Shown: positions 18,458 to 26,628 of the stretch, piece by piece
Numbering within the stretch: the stretch's first letter is position 1
Layout: each line of letters starts with the position of its first letter
From: Rhodoblastus sp. 17X3
GTDB lineage: Bacteria > Pseudomonadota > Alphaproteobacteria > Rhizobiales > Beijerinckiaceae
Length of the DNA: 64,000 nucleotides
Direction of reading: 5' to 3'
Assembly: GCF_030056575.1 (NCBI RefSeq)
Contig: NZ_JASHHX010000004.1
Span: forward strand, 62,001-126,000
Made by a program: the position numbers and the translations under genes
Notes under the pieces: generated by a model
The model's database searches: none
The model's input: only the letters and a program-made list of their open reading frames with translations
What the model was told of the DNA's origin: nothing

Positions 18458-19162
18458 CTATTTGCCCGCGCGACGGTAGAGCCCGGAAAAGGACACGTTC
18501 AGGCCGCCGCATTGCATATTGTCCTGCACGAAAAGAACCTCTCCGGCGCGAGCCATGCGCAGGCGGCAGGAGGCGTCGGGCTCCTTGGGATCGGCGTCCT
18601 TGTCCGTGAAAACCGCCTGACCGCCCTTGACGAGCAGCGGTCCGGAGAATTCGCCGCTATTGACCGCGCCGCGCTTCACGCGGTCGGGATCGAGCGAGCC
18701 GAAGCTTGCGCTTCCCTCGGCCTTCAACCCGCCGCCTGCGGTTTCGATGCTGATGTTGGCCTCGATGCGCTTCCATTTGCCGGCCCAGCTCGTCGGGTCG
18801 GTCGCGGCCGGGGCCGGCTCGATGGCCGAGGCAGGAAGCCAGCCGCCTCGGCTTCCCTTGGCGGTTTCGTAATCGACGCAGACGAAATCGCCCTTCGTCA
18901 CGCCGAGAACGACAAGATCGCCCGGTACGAGATAGGCCTTTTCCTGGCAATCCGCCCCCGTCGAGGGGCAGGCGTTGGCGGCGTCGCCATTCTTGCGGAA
19001 ATTGACCTTTCCGGCGTCGGCCTTGATTCGGCCGACGTTCAGGGCGGGCGTGTCGGAAAAGGACGCGCCGGAGCAAAACCGGTCTTCGGACGCGGGGGCG
19101 GCAAAAGAAGCGCCTCCTATCAAGGAAAAAGCGGCGCCGAGAACGAAGGCCAGTCGCCGCAT
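18458..19162 (-). CDS. Secreted SH3-like domain protein, hypothetical
   Basis: A 234-residue protein with a signal peptide (MRRLAFVLGAAFSLIGGASFA). Its first half resembles a bacterial SH3 segment (VNFRKNGDAANACPS... YLVPGDLVVLGVTKGDFVCVDYETAKGSRGGWLPASAIEP), and its second half is a small beta-domain ending CRLRMARAGEVLFVQDNMQCGG. Several cysteines suggest disulfides in the periplasm. ATG at 19162 has GAAGG upstream and begins the signal peptide; the frame extends further but has no signal there. It follows pyrE closely. Its function is unknown. Confidence 0.75.
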   Translation of the reverse strand: MRRLAFVLGAAFSLIGGASFAAPASEDRFCSGASFSDTPALNVGRIKADAGKVNFRKNGDAANACPSTGADCQEKAYLVPGDLVVLGVTKGDFVCVDYETAKGSRGGWLPASAIEPAPAATDPTSWAGKWKRIEANISIETAGGGLKAEGSASFGSLDPDRVKRGAVNSGEFSGPLLVKGGQAVFTDKDADPKEPDASCRLRMARAGEVLFVQDNMQCGGLNVSFSGLYRRAGK

Positions 19163-19167
19163 CGGGA

Positions 19168-19875
19168 TCAAGCCTTCTTGCCGAATTCCGAGGCGCCGCC
19201 ATGGGCGGCGGACCATTCCGCCGGGGCGTGCAGAAATTTTTCTACCTCGTCCAGCGTCGCGTCGGGCAAATATTTGGTGTCGCGCGCCACTTTCAGCACG
19301 TCCCACCAGGTGGTGAGCTGGTGCAGCTCGATGCCGTCCTTGCGCAACTCCGCCCGCGCCTGTGGGAAGATGTCATAAAAGAAGAACACGAAGGTATGGT
19401 CGCATTTCTGGCCGGCCTCGCGCAGCGCGGAGCAGAAATTGACCTTGGAGGCGCCGTCGGTGGCGAGGTCCTCGACCAGCAGGGTGCGGGCGCCGTCGGT
19501 CACTTCGCCCTCGATGCGGGCGTTGCGGCCAAAGCCTTTGGGCTTCTTGCGGACATATTGCATCGGCAGGCCGAGGCGGTCGGAAATCCAGGCCGCGAAG
19601 GGAATGCCCGCCGTCTCGCCGCCGGCGATGATGTCCAGGCTCTCATAGCCGATCTCGCGCTGGATGGTCTTCACCGCGAAATCGAGCAGCACGCTGCGCA
19701 GGCGCGGGAAGGCGATCAGCTTGCGCATGTCGGTATAGACCGGGCTGGCCCAGCCCGAGGTAAAGATGAAGGGCTTTTCCGAATTGAACAGGACGGCGCC
19801 GACCTCAAGCAGCATTTTGGCCGTTTCTTCGGCGATGAGCTGCTTTTCCAGCGCGGCGGGGGACAGGTCGGACAT
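19168..19875 (-). CDS. pyrE: Orotate phosphoribosyltransferase PyrE
   Basis: A 235-residue type I phosphoribosyltransferase. The PRPP-binding motif is [14 protein letters not shown] near residue 130, and [17 protein letters not shown] near residue 86 is the second conserved loop. It converts orotate and PRPP to OMP in pyrimidine synthesis. It is divergent from rarA with about 108 bp between starts. Confidence 0.94.
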   Translation of the reverse strand: MSDLSPAALEKQLIAEETAKMLLEVGAVLFNSEKPFIFTSGWASPVYTDMRKLIAFPRLRSVLLDFAVKTIQREIGYESLDIIAGGETAGIPFAAWISDRLGLPMQYVRKKPKGFGRNARIEGEVTDGARTLLVEDLATDGASKVNFCSALREAGQKCDHTFVFFFYDIFPQARAELRKDGIELHQLTTWWDVLKVARDTKYLPDATLDEVEKFLHAPAEWSAAHGGASEFGKKA

Positions 19876-19983
19876 GCGGGATTCCTTTCGCGGACGGCCT
19901 GATTAGAGCCGGAAGCCCCGCGTCGTCAATCGCGGGTTCGCCACACGGCTTGCTCCTTGGCGTGAGACGCGCGAAAAAGGCGC

Positions 19984-20774
19984 ATGACCGATCTCTTCGC
20001 CAGCGCCGGACTGGAGCGGGACGCGCCGCGTCCGCTGGCCGAGCGGCTGCGCCCGAAAAACCTGGCTGAAGTGGCGGGGCAGGACCATCTGCTCGGTCCC
20101 AATGGCGCGCTGACCCGGCTGATCGAATCAGGCTCGCTCGGGAGCCTGATCTTCTGGGGGCCGCCCGGCACGGGCAAGACCACGGTCGCGCGACTGCTGG
20201 CGCATGAGACGAAGCTCAACTTCGTCCAGGCCTCGGCGATTTTCTCCGGCGTCGGCGAGCTGAAGAAGATTTTCGATGAGGCCCGCGCGCGCCGCCGCGT
20301 GGGGCAGGGCACGCTGCTGTTCATCGACGAAATCCATCGCTTCAACCGCGCCCAGCAGGATTCCTTCCTGCCGGTGATGGAAGACGGCACCGTCACCCTG
20401 ATCGGGGCCACCACCGAAAATCCGTCCTTCGAGCTGAACGCGGCATTGCTGTCGCGCGCCCGCGTGCTGACCTTTCACAGTCTCGACGTGGCGGCGATCG
20501 AGAAATTGCTGGAGCGCGCGGAGGAGGCCGAGGGCAGGCCGCTGCCGCTTGACGCCGAAGCCCGCGCCAGCCTCGCGATGATGGCGGATGGCGACGGCCG
20601 CGCCGCCCTGACCCTGGTGGAGGAAATTTTCCGCGCCGCCCGGCCTGGCGAGATGTTCGACGCCCGATCATTGAGCGAGATCGTCCAGCGCCGGGCGCCG
20701 ATTTATGACAAGGGGCAGGAGGGCCATTACAATCTCATCAGCGCCCTGCACAAGACCGTGCGCGGCTCGGACCC
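19984..20774 (+). pseudogene. rarA: RarA (MgsA) AAA+ recombination factor, 5' part interrupted by an island
   Basis: The first 263 codons of RarA are intact: [22 protein letters not shown], Walker [17 protein letters not shown] (about residues 56-71), Walker [17 protein letters not shown] and sensor 1 [14 protein letters not shown]. The frame meets the island after HKTVRGSD and reads on into 23 foreign residues to a stop at 20844, losing the tetramerisation/helical C-terminal domains. The missing part lies at 51681-52205; joining 20774 to 51686 restores R-G-S-D-P-D-A-A-L in frame. RarA acts at stalled replication forks with SSB and the clamp loader. Confidence 0.95.
20770..20774. repeat. Left copy of the 5-bp direct repeat (GACCC) flanking the island
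   Basis: GACCC occurs here and at 51681-51685, exactly at the two rarA/island junctions. It is either a target duplication or the crossover core of the attachment site. Confidence 0.85.
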
Positions 20775-20787
20775 TTTATCTCGACAG
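20775..20787 (+). repeat. Left terminal inverted repeat of the island
   Basis: TTTATCTCGACAG matches the complement of the right end (TTATCTTGACAG) at 11 of 12 aligned bases. A second inverted match, GTATCACTGCGT at 20807-20818, pairs with the complement of 51650-51661 (GTATCGCTGCGT). The gap between outer and inner repeats is 19 bp here and 7 bp at the right end. Confidence 0.8.
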
Positions 20788-20958
20788 TCTGTATGTATGG
20801 ACATTGGTATCACTGCGTCCCCCGTAGGACTCCAATTCCGTTGAATTCACAGGCCCGAGGCACTTCGTCGAACCTTGGTACGAGCTTTCGCAGCTGAGCC
20901 CCACGCTCTCGTATATGGTGGCGTCGGTTCCCGACAAATTAGAGCAGAGAAACGAGTC

Positions 20959-22257
20959 ATGAGCAGGAGCTCTTTGTTTGAGGTAGATGCGAAGCGCCCG
21001 CTTGCTGACAGGCTCCGACCCGCGGTTTTGACGGCGGTTGTTGGTCAGGATCATCTGCTTGGACCCGATGGACCTATAGGGCGCATGGTTGCGATCAATA
21101 CGCTGTCTTCGATGATCCTCTGGGGGCCGCCTGGAACCGGAAAGACAACCATTGCACGTCTGCTCGCATTGGCGACCGACCTGCACTTCGAGGCGATCTC
21201 CGCCATTCAGTCCGGCGTAGCCGACCTCCGTAAGGTTTTCGAGTCAGCCCGGCGACGTCAGGAAGCTGGATCGGGGACCTTGCTGTTTTGCGATGAGATC
21301 CATCGCTTCAACCGGGCGCAGCAGGACGCATTCCTGCCAGTGGTCGAGGATGGCGCCATTACCCTCGTAGGTGCGACGACCGAGAACCCCAGCTTCGAAC
21401 TAAACGGCGCGCTCCTGTCGCGGTGCCGGGTTTTCGTCCTGCGCCGGCTAGACGAACCAGCGTTGGAAACCCTTCTCTCGCGGGCCGAAGAATACATGCA
21501 GCAATCGCTACCGCTGACTCCGGAAGCTCGAACTGCGATGGTAGCACTTGCTAGCGGGGACGGGCGCTACCTACTGAATATGGCTGAGCAGATGTTCACG
21601 GTCGAAGCAAGTGAGCCGCTGAACGCCGTCGGCATGGGGCGCGTTCTTCAGAGGCGCGTGGCTACTCACGACAAGGCGGGGGACGCGCATTACGATCTGC
21701 TGAGCGCGTTCCACAAAAGTCTGCGCGGTTCCAGTCCCGATTCGGCCCTTTATTATGCTGCGCGGTTGATTGTAGGTGGCGAGGCGCCGGAGGCCTTATT
21801 TCGGCGGCTGCTGTGCGCCGCCTCCGAAGATGTGGGCACTGCCGACCCGAATGCCATGTTGCAAGTGATCGGAGCGTGGGACGCGTTTGAACGAGTGGGC
21901 TGGCCTGAGGGTAAGTTGTTCATGGCTCAAGCTATTTGCTATGTTGCTACTGCCCCAAAGTCAAACGCGTGCTATACGGCATTTTCTGCGGCGCTTGACT
22001 TAGCCGAGCGCACTTCTGAGCTTCGTCCGCCCTTAAGTGCCCTAAACGCACCGACTCAAATGATGAAGGAGATGGGATACCACAAAGGTTATATTTATGA
22101 TCACGATCAGCCGAACGCTTATGGCGCGAATGCATTATTTCCAGAAGCACTTGCAGAGCGTGGGGAACCAGAGTTCTATAAGCCTAACGAACGCGGGTTC
22201 GAGCGCGAGATTTTGAAGCGTCTCGCGTTCTGGGCAAAGCTCAAAGCTCAAAGCTGA
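20959..22257 (+). CDS. rarA: Second, complete RarA-like AAA+ protein carried by the island
   Basis: A 432-residue full-length Rar[26 protein letters not shown], Walker [18 protein letters not shown] (about residues 57-73), Walker [41 protein letters not shown], and the whole C-terminal part ([27 protein letters not shown]). It is clearly homologous to the host gene but divergent in protein and codon use, so it is not a recent duplicate. At the attachment position it reads CGCGGTTCCAGTCCCGAT, unlike the host site. It is placed first inside the left end, with 184 bp upstream for a promoter. It very likely replaces the activity lost by insertion. ATG at 20959 matches the family start. Confidence 0.93.
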   Translation: MSRSSLFEVDAKRPLADRLRPAVLTAVVGQDHLLGPDGPIGRMVAINTLSSMILWGPPGTGKTTIARLLALATDLHFEAISAIQSGVADLRKVFESARRRQEAGSGTLLFCDEIHRFNRAQQDAFLPVVEDGAITLVGATTENPSFELNGALLSRCRVFVLRRLDEPALETLLSRAEEYMQQSLPLTPEARTAMVALASGDGRYLLNMAEQMFTVEASEPLNAVGMGRVLQRRVATHDKAGDAHYDLLSAFHKSLRGSSPDSALYYAARLIVGGEAPEALFRRLLCAASEDVGTADPNAMLQVIGAWDAFERVGWPEGKLFMAQAICYVATAPKSNACYTAFSAALDLAERTSELRPPLSALNAPTQMMKEMGYHKGYIYDHDQPNAYGANALFPEALAERGEPEFYKPNERGFEREILKRLAFWAKLKAQS

Positions 22258-22610
22258 AGTCGGTCGCAATTTTTTTTTACGTCGACAGCAAAGATCTTGA
22301 AGAGTGTTGTTATACTTGATGACAAAACAAGCTTATATATTGAACCTTGCCGACGCTAGGTTTGGGTTCGACCAAGCCGAAATCTTGAAGCTGCCCGAAA
22401 AGCAGCGCACCACTCTTAGCAGGAGCGCCCGCCCGCGCTTCCTATATAGCGCTGTAGGGCGGGCGCGATAGCACAATAGCTCCATGCAATTGATTGTTTA
22501 CAAGTGAGTTTCCGAAGACGTGCTGATTGGGACTCGTTGTTTGCACAACCTTGCGAAACTGCGATTGTAGAGTGCGGCAATTTGCAAAAGTAGTGTTTAC
22601 GAAATAGGGT
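22258..22610. other. Intergenic region with a large GC-rich hairpin
   Basis: There is no supportable gene here. GCGCCCGCCC (22425-22434) pairs with GGGCGGGCGC (22457-22466), and the loop contains a second stem GCGCT/AGCGC (22435-22439 with 22448-22452). It lies between the convergent rarA copy and an XRE-type regulator. It lacks a T-tract on either strand. Confidence 0.6.
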
Positions 22611-23087
22611 TCATTTTGTTTGATCATTTTTTCGCGACGCCGTGGCCATTGACATAAGTGCGTCGAGGTCGTTTCGGATTTTGAGGGCAGTTTTTTCTAT
22701 ATTGGAGATCATTTGCGCTTCTATAAAAGACTTCGTGCTTTCGTCGATAGTCGGCAAAGCCATCCCAATTATCAGCTTGTTGTCTATTATGTCGACCAAA
22801 ATACCTCGAGAAATTAGAGCGGCCTTGAGCGCAATGCAGGTGGTGATATCTGGCTCGCGTTTTCCTGTCTCAAGCGCGATAAGTGTGCGCCTAGAAATAT
22901 TGGCGGCATCTGCCAAGTCTGCTTGGGAAAGCTGAAGTAAGCCCCGCGATGCCCTAGAAATATAGGGCATCACAGTCTTTTCCAGTACGTACTGACGCGC
23001 TTCAGAGAACTCCGGAAGCCATCGCCACCAGGTGAAGGTTGACGGAGGTATGAGGGCGTTAACGTCGGCGTCTTTCATTTTTGCCAT
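22611..23087 (-). CDS. XRE-family DNA-binding protein
   Basis: A 158-residue protein with an HTH_3 domain in its middle (LLQLSQADLADAANISRRTLIALETGKREPD, about residues 52-82) and a C-terminal helical region (SFIEAQMISNIEKTALKIRNDLDALMSM). It is divergent from the recombinase genes with a short gap, so it probably controls them. ATG at 23087 was taken; a TTG at 23105 would add six residues. The ligand or partner is unknown. Confidence 0.8.
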   Translation of the reverse strand: MAKMKDADVNALIPPSTFTWWRWLPEFSEARQYVLEKTVMPYISRASRGLLQLSQADLADAANISRRTLIALETGKREPDITTCIALKAALISRGILVDIIDNKLIIGMALPTIDESTKSFIEAQMISNIEKTALKIRNDLDALMSMATASRKNDQTK

Positions 23088-23128
23088 GGATTCGCCATTG
23101 ACCAAAAGGTGACGAGCGACTGCGAATC

Positions 23129-24730
23129 ATGTACAAAAAGTGCAATCACCGTAGAGGGCCCAATGGCTTTGAGTCTGAGTTCTATCAATCAGCATACCAT
23201 TTTTTTTGCGAGACAAACGACATGGAGCTGTTCTTCACCAGGGCAAACAGGCTCGAACTCGCCATCTGCGTGGATGGAGAGCCGCTTATGGTCGAGGGGC
23301 GGCCCTACGTTCTTCCCAAGGATGCAAGGGTAGCGATGGAAGACGAAGTGGTCCCCGACGGCATGCCCTTTCTTCTCGGTGATGAAGGAGATTACGACAA
23401 GGTTATCAACAAGTTCTTCCGTGATCTGCCATTCTTGGGCTGCGGCTCCGTCAATACATGGCGAGCATACGCTCGCGACATCGTTACCTTTTGTCGCTTC
23501 CTTTCTGAACGTCGGGGCGGGAAACATTTGCTCAATGCCACGGTAGAGGACGTTCGGCAATACTATCGCACTCGGCGTTTGACCGGTCTCGCAGCGGTAG
23601 CCCCCGAGACGTGGAACCGCGGAGTGACCGCACTCCAGAAGTTCTTTGAATGGGCTTTGGAAGAGAAGCGGATTATCGCCGTTCCTTTCACATACAAGAC
23701 AGTTGTAATGCGGCGACCCGGTACAACTGCAACGCAGCCAGTCCAACACAACACGGCGCTTGAAAGGGTGGGAAGCGATGCCACGATCAAGTGCGTCAGC
23801 CTAGACGATTACATCGCTTTCCGGGACATCGGATTGCTGGGTTATTTGCCGGAGGGCGGCCTGGATCCGAATTTCCGCGGCCGCAATCGTCTTCGGAATG
23901 CGGCCTTCGCCGAACTCCTCGTCACCACTGGCATCCGGTTGGAAGAGGGAGGATCAATGTTGAAAGAAGAGACTCCGGACGCCGCCGAGAAAAAGTGGTT
24001 GGGTTTCCGAAGCTGCAAGATGCGCCTCGCCAAGCTCACTACCAAGGGGGATAAGGGAAGGCCCATCTGGGTTCCCAAGCGGGTGCTAAACGAGCATATC
24101 TACCCCTACATCCAGGAGGAGCGCGATAATGCGGTCTGCCGCGCGACCGATTGCGGGGCTTACGAGACCGTTCTAGATGCGCTCCACGTGTCCGCGTGGC
24201 GAAGGACCGGGTGCACCATCCAGCAAGCGGGTGGTCGAAGCCAAAAGATTCCTTACGATCAGCTTAGCCCCGGACAGCGGCGCCAGATGTTCTCGCTCGA
24301 CCACAACAAGCTCGTTGAGCCGGGTTGCCTTTGGCTGACAGAAACCGGAATGCCAACCGCGCTGAACAACTTCGAGGCGGTTTTCGCCAGGGCGTGCAAC
24401 AGGTGCCAGGGGTTCGGCATTGACCTGTGGATTACGCCGCATGTCCTTCGGCACACCTTCGCCGTCTACATGCTGAGCAATCTCATCAAAGGGGTCCTCG
24501 ACTGCAGCGAGGGGAAGTATCCTGGAAGTGGAGAGAGCGTTTACCGGAAGGTCATCTCCGATCCGCTCCGAAGCCTCCAGAGGATGCTGGGGCATGCTAG
24601 CATCACGACCACTTACAAGTACCTCACATACATCGAAGAATCGGAAGAGCAAATCGACGCCGCAGTCGGTAGCTGGGGCGACCGCCTTGGTTCGCCGTCT
24701 GATCATATTTACTCAGAGGAAGCAGCATGA
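23129..24730 (+). CDS. ginA: Tyrosine recombinase 1 of the trio (GinA-like)
   Basis: A 533-residue integrase. An N-terminal SAM-like core-binding part (NTWRAYARDIVTFCRFLSERRG, about residues 109-130) is followed by a catalytic domain with R270 (VTTGIRLEEGGSM), H438-x-x-R441 (PHVLRHTF), H489 (MLGHASITTTYKYL) and nucleophile Y498. All catalytic residues appear present. It is longer than phage integrases, as usual for this trio class. The start is uncertain (ATG 23129 or 23222). Its stop overlaps the next recombinase (ATGA). Confidence 0.9.
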   Translation: MYKKCNHRRGPNGFESEFYQSAYHFFCETNDMELFFTRANRLELAICVDGEPLMVEGRPYVLPKDARVAMEDEVVPDGMPFLLGDEGDYDKVINKFFRDLPFLGCGSVNTWRAYARDIVTFCRFLSERRGGKHLLNATVEDVRQYYRTRRLTGLAAVAPETWNRGVTALQKFFEWALEEKRIIAVPFTYKTVVMRRPGTTATQPVQHNTALERVGSDATIKCVSLDDYIAFRDIGLLGYLPEGGLDPNFRGRNRLRNAAFAELLVTTGIRLEEGGSMLKEETPDAAEKKWLGFRSCKMRLAKLTTKGDKGRPIWVPKRVLNEHIYPYIQEERDNAVCRATDCGAYETVLDALHVSAWRRTGCTIQQAGGRSQKIPYDQLSPGQRRQMFSLDHNKLVEPGCLWLTETGMPTALNNFEAVFARACNRCQGFGIDLWITPHVLRHTFAVYMLSNLIKGVLDCSEGKYPGSGESVYRKVISDPLRSLQRMLGHASITTTYKYLTYIEESEEQIDAAVGSWGDRLGSPSDHIYSEEAA

Positions 24731-26625
24731 CCGGGTCCGATTTCTCTCTTGGCCCCGGAGACTCAAAGGTCTCCCTGCACGATCGGCGGATGACATTTCC
24801 GGTTGTGCCGATTCCAGTAGAGAAACCCGACGCCACCTTCATCGGCACCAAGTTTACTGTCGTCTTTGAGGGAAATCGCAGCTACACCGTAAATCTGTCT
24901 GACCTTTCCAAACCGCCAATTGGAGGGTTAGTGCGGGACGCCATCCGAGTTCTGTGGGAGGAAAGCCAACCCCTCGGAGCCTATAAATCTCCTGGAGCAG
25001 TCAAGGACGCCGTGGCCATCGTGCGGTCATTCGCGCGCTTTGTAATCGAGACGGGATGCGCCGCCCGCATGACGGGACTGGCGGCTATTTCCGTCGCCGA
25101 TTTCGGGGCTTTCGAGGCATGGCTACGGCAGGGGAGCCCAAAAGAAAGCCCGCGACCCTATCAACGGATGGGTGACTTTCGCCAATTTATACTTTGCGCA
25201 CAACTGCGCGGCATGGCCTCGGGGGACATCGCTCACCGATTAGGCTACATCGCGGACGGTCCAACTTACAGCGAGAACCAGGGCAAGCGGGATGCTTACA
25301 GCCCGCGCGTTGCTCAACAAGTGCGCGAAGGCGCCTGGCAAGATATTGAGGCTGCGGTTAAGCGCATTACCATTGACGGGCCCAGCTTGGCTGCGGCCGG
25401 AGAAGACCCGGAACTGAAAAACTGCTGGTCGGACAGCAACGTCGCGTGGGCCATTGCGAGCCAAGGTCTGACCGTCTTGCGCGACAATATGATTTTCTCT
25501 CGCCGCGTCAGGGACATGAGCGGTGACCTGACACAATACGATCTCCTCGGGTTGTTCCACCTGGACCTAGCGGACGCGTTCGTAATATCGACGCTATTGT
25601 CACTCGAGACGGGGCTGCCGATCGAGAGCGTCGAGGGTCTCAAGGTCGACTGTCTGCAGAACGAGGCCAGGGGCTACGCTGATCTCCGGTACGTCAAGCG
25701 CCGCGGGGGCGCGATTACCGAAAAATCCAAGCGGGTCAAGGTAGAAGGCACCAAGTCGCCAGGTGCGCTCATTAAAATTGTGCTTCGCTTGACCCAGACG
25801 ACGCGGAAGTTCTGTTCTGCTGAGGTTGCGCAGTGGCTGCTCGTCGGGTGCGTCGCGCGGCGTGATGCCAATGGCAGCTCCTTCCGCCACCTGAAGCCTC
25901 GTAATAGCCAGTTCGCGGACCGGTTCTGTGCCCGGCACGCGATTGTAGATGACAAGCTCGCGCCGATTAAGACAGTTGCGCGGGTCAGCATGCGCAAGAC
26001 GTTCAAGGCGGCCCAATACAAAAAGGCGAACGGCCATCTCGCCGACGCCGCCGACGACCACACGAAGTCGGTGCACGCCAACCATTACGCCAACATTCCC
26101 GCGCTGGCCGATGTCCATGAGGCCACGATTGCTGCCGGACTAGAGCAGGCGCTGGCCAGCGCTATGGCGCCAACGATTCTCGCCGAAGCCGACGAGAGAC
26201 GATTCACTGCTGACCCGACCGGCTTGGCAGCGGACCGAGGTCTTTCCGAGGATGATATCCGTGCGGTGGCCGATGGCGAAGGAGATGTGTGGCTGGCCAC
26301 TTGTCTAGGCTACCACGATTCGCCTTTCGCGGCGCCCGGTGAGAATTGTTGCCCCTGCCCAGTCTGGGGATGTTTATCCTGTAAGAACGCCGTGATCACC
26401 ACGTCCAAGTTGCCTGCCGTCATTGCGTTCTTGAACCATATCCTCCAGCGGCGCCAAGAGATGGACCTCCGCGCGTGGATTGCGCGCTTCGCGGAGGCGT
26501 ACCACCGCATCACCAAGGACATTCTGCCTCGGTTTCCTGAGCGCGAAGTTGTGTTGGCCAGAGCAATTGCTGCCGCCGACGTAGAGCTCGTCTGGCTGCC
26601 TGCCGAATTCACCATGACCGTGTGA
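24727..26625 (+). CDS. ginB: Tyrosine recombinase 2 of the trio (GinB-like), degenerate active site
   Basis: A 632-residue protein with the integrase layout: core-binding region about residues 65-180 and catalytic domain about 260-480. At the first arginine position it has TGLPIESVEGL (proline), and the HxxR box reads VSMRKTF with serine in place of histidine. HANHYANIP could provide a late His/Tyr pair. A C-terminal extension holds a cysteine cluster (ENCCPCPVWGCLSCK) suggestive of metal binding. It is coupled to GinA by ATGA and followed by GinC after three bases. It may have a structural rather than strand-cleaving role. Confidence 0.85.
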   Translation: MTGSDFSLGPGDSKVSLHDRRMTFPVVPIPVEKPDATFIGTKFTVVFEGNRSYTVNLSDLSKPPIGGLVRDAIRVLWEESQPLGAYKSPGAVKDAVAIVRSFARFVIETGCAARMTGLAAISVADFGAFEAWLRQGSPKESPRPYQRMGDFRQFILCAQLRGMASGDIAHRLGYIADGPTYSENQGKRDAYSPRVAQQVREGAWQDIEAAVKRITIDGPSLAAAGEDPELKNCWSDSNVAWAIASQGLTVLRDNMIFSRRVRDMSGDLTQYDLLGLFHLDLADAFVISTLLSLETGLPIESVEGLKVDCLQNEARGYADLRYVKRRGGAITEKSKRVKVEGTKSPGALIKIVLRLTQTTRKFCSAEVAQWLLVGCVARRDANGSSFRHLKPRNSQFADRFCARHAIVDDKLAPIKTVARVSMRKTFKAAQYKKANGHLADAADDHTKSVHANHYANIPALADVHEATIAAGLEQALASAMAPTILAEADERRFTADPTGLAADRGLSEDDIRAVADGEGDVWLATCLGYHDSPFAAPGENCCPCPVWGCLSCKNAVITTSKLPAVIAFLNHILQRRQEMDLRAWIARFAEAYHRITKDILPRFPEREVVLARAIAAADVELVWLPAEFTMTV

Positions 26626-26628
26626 TCC

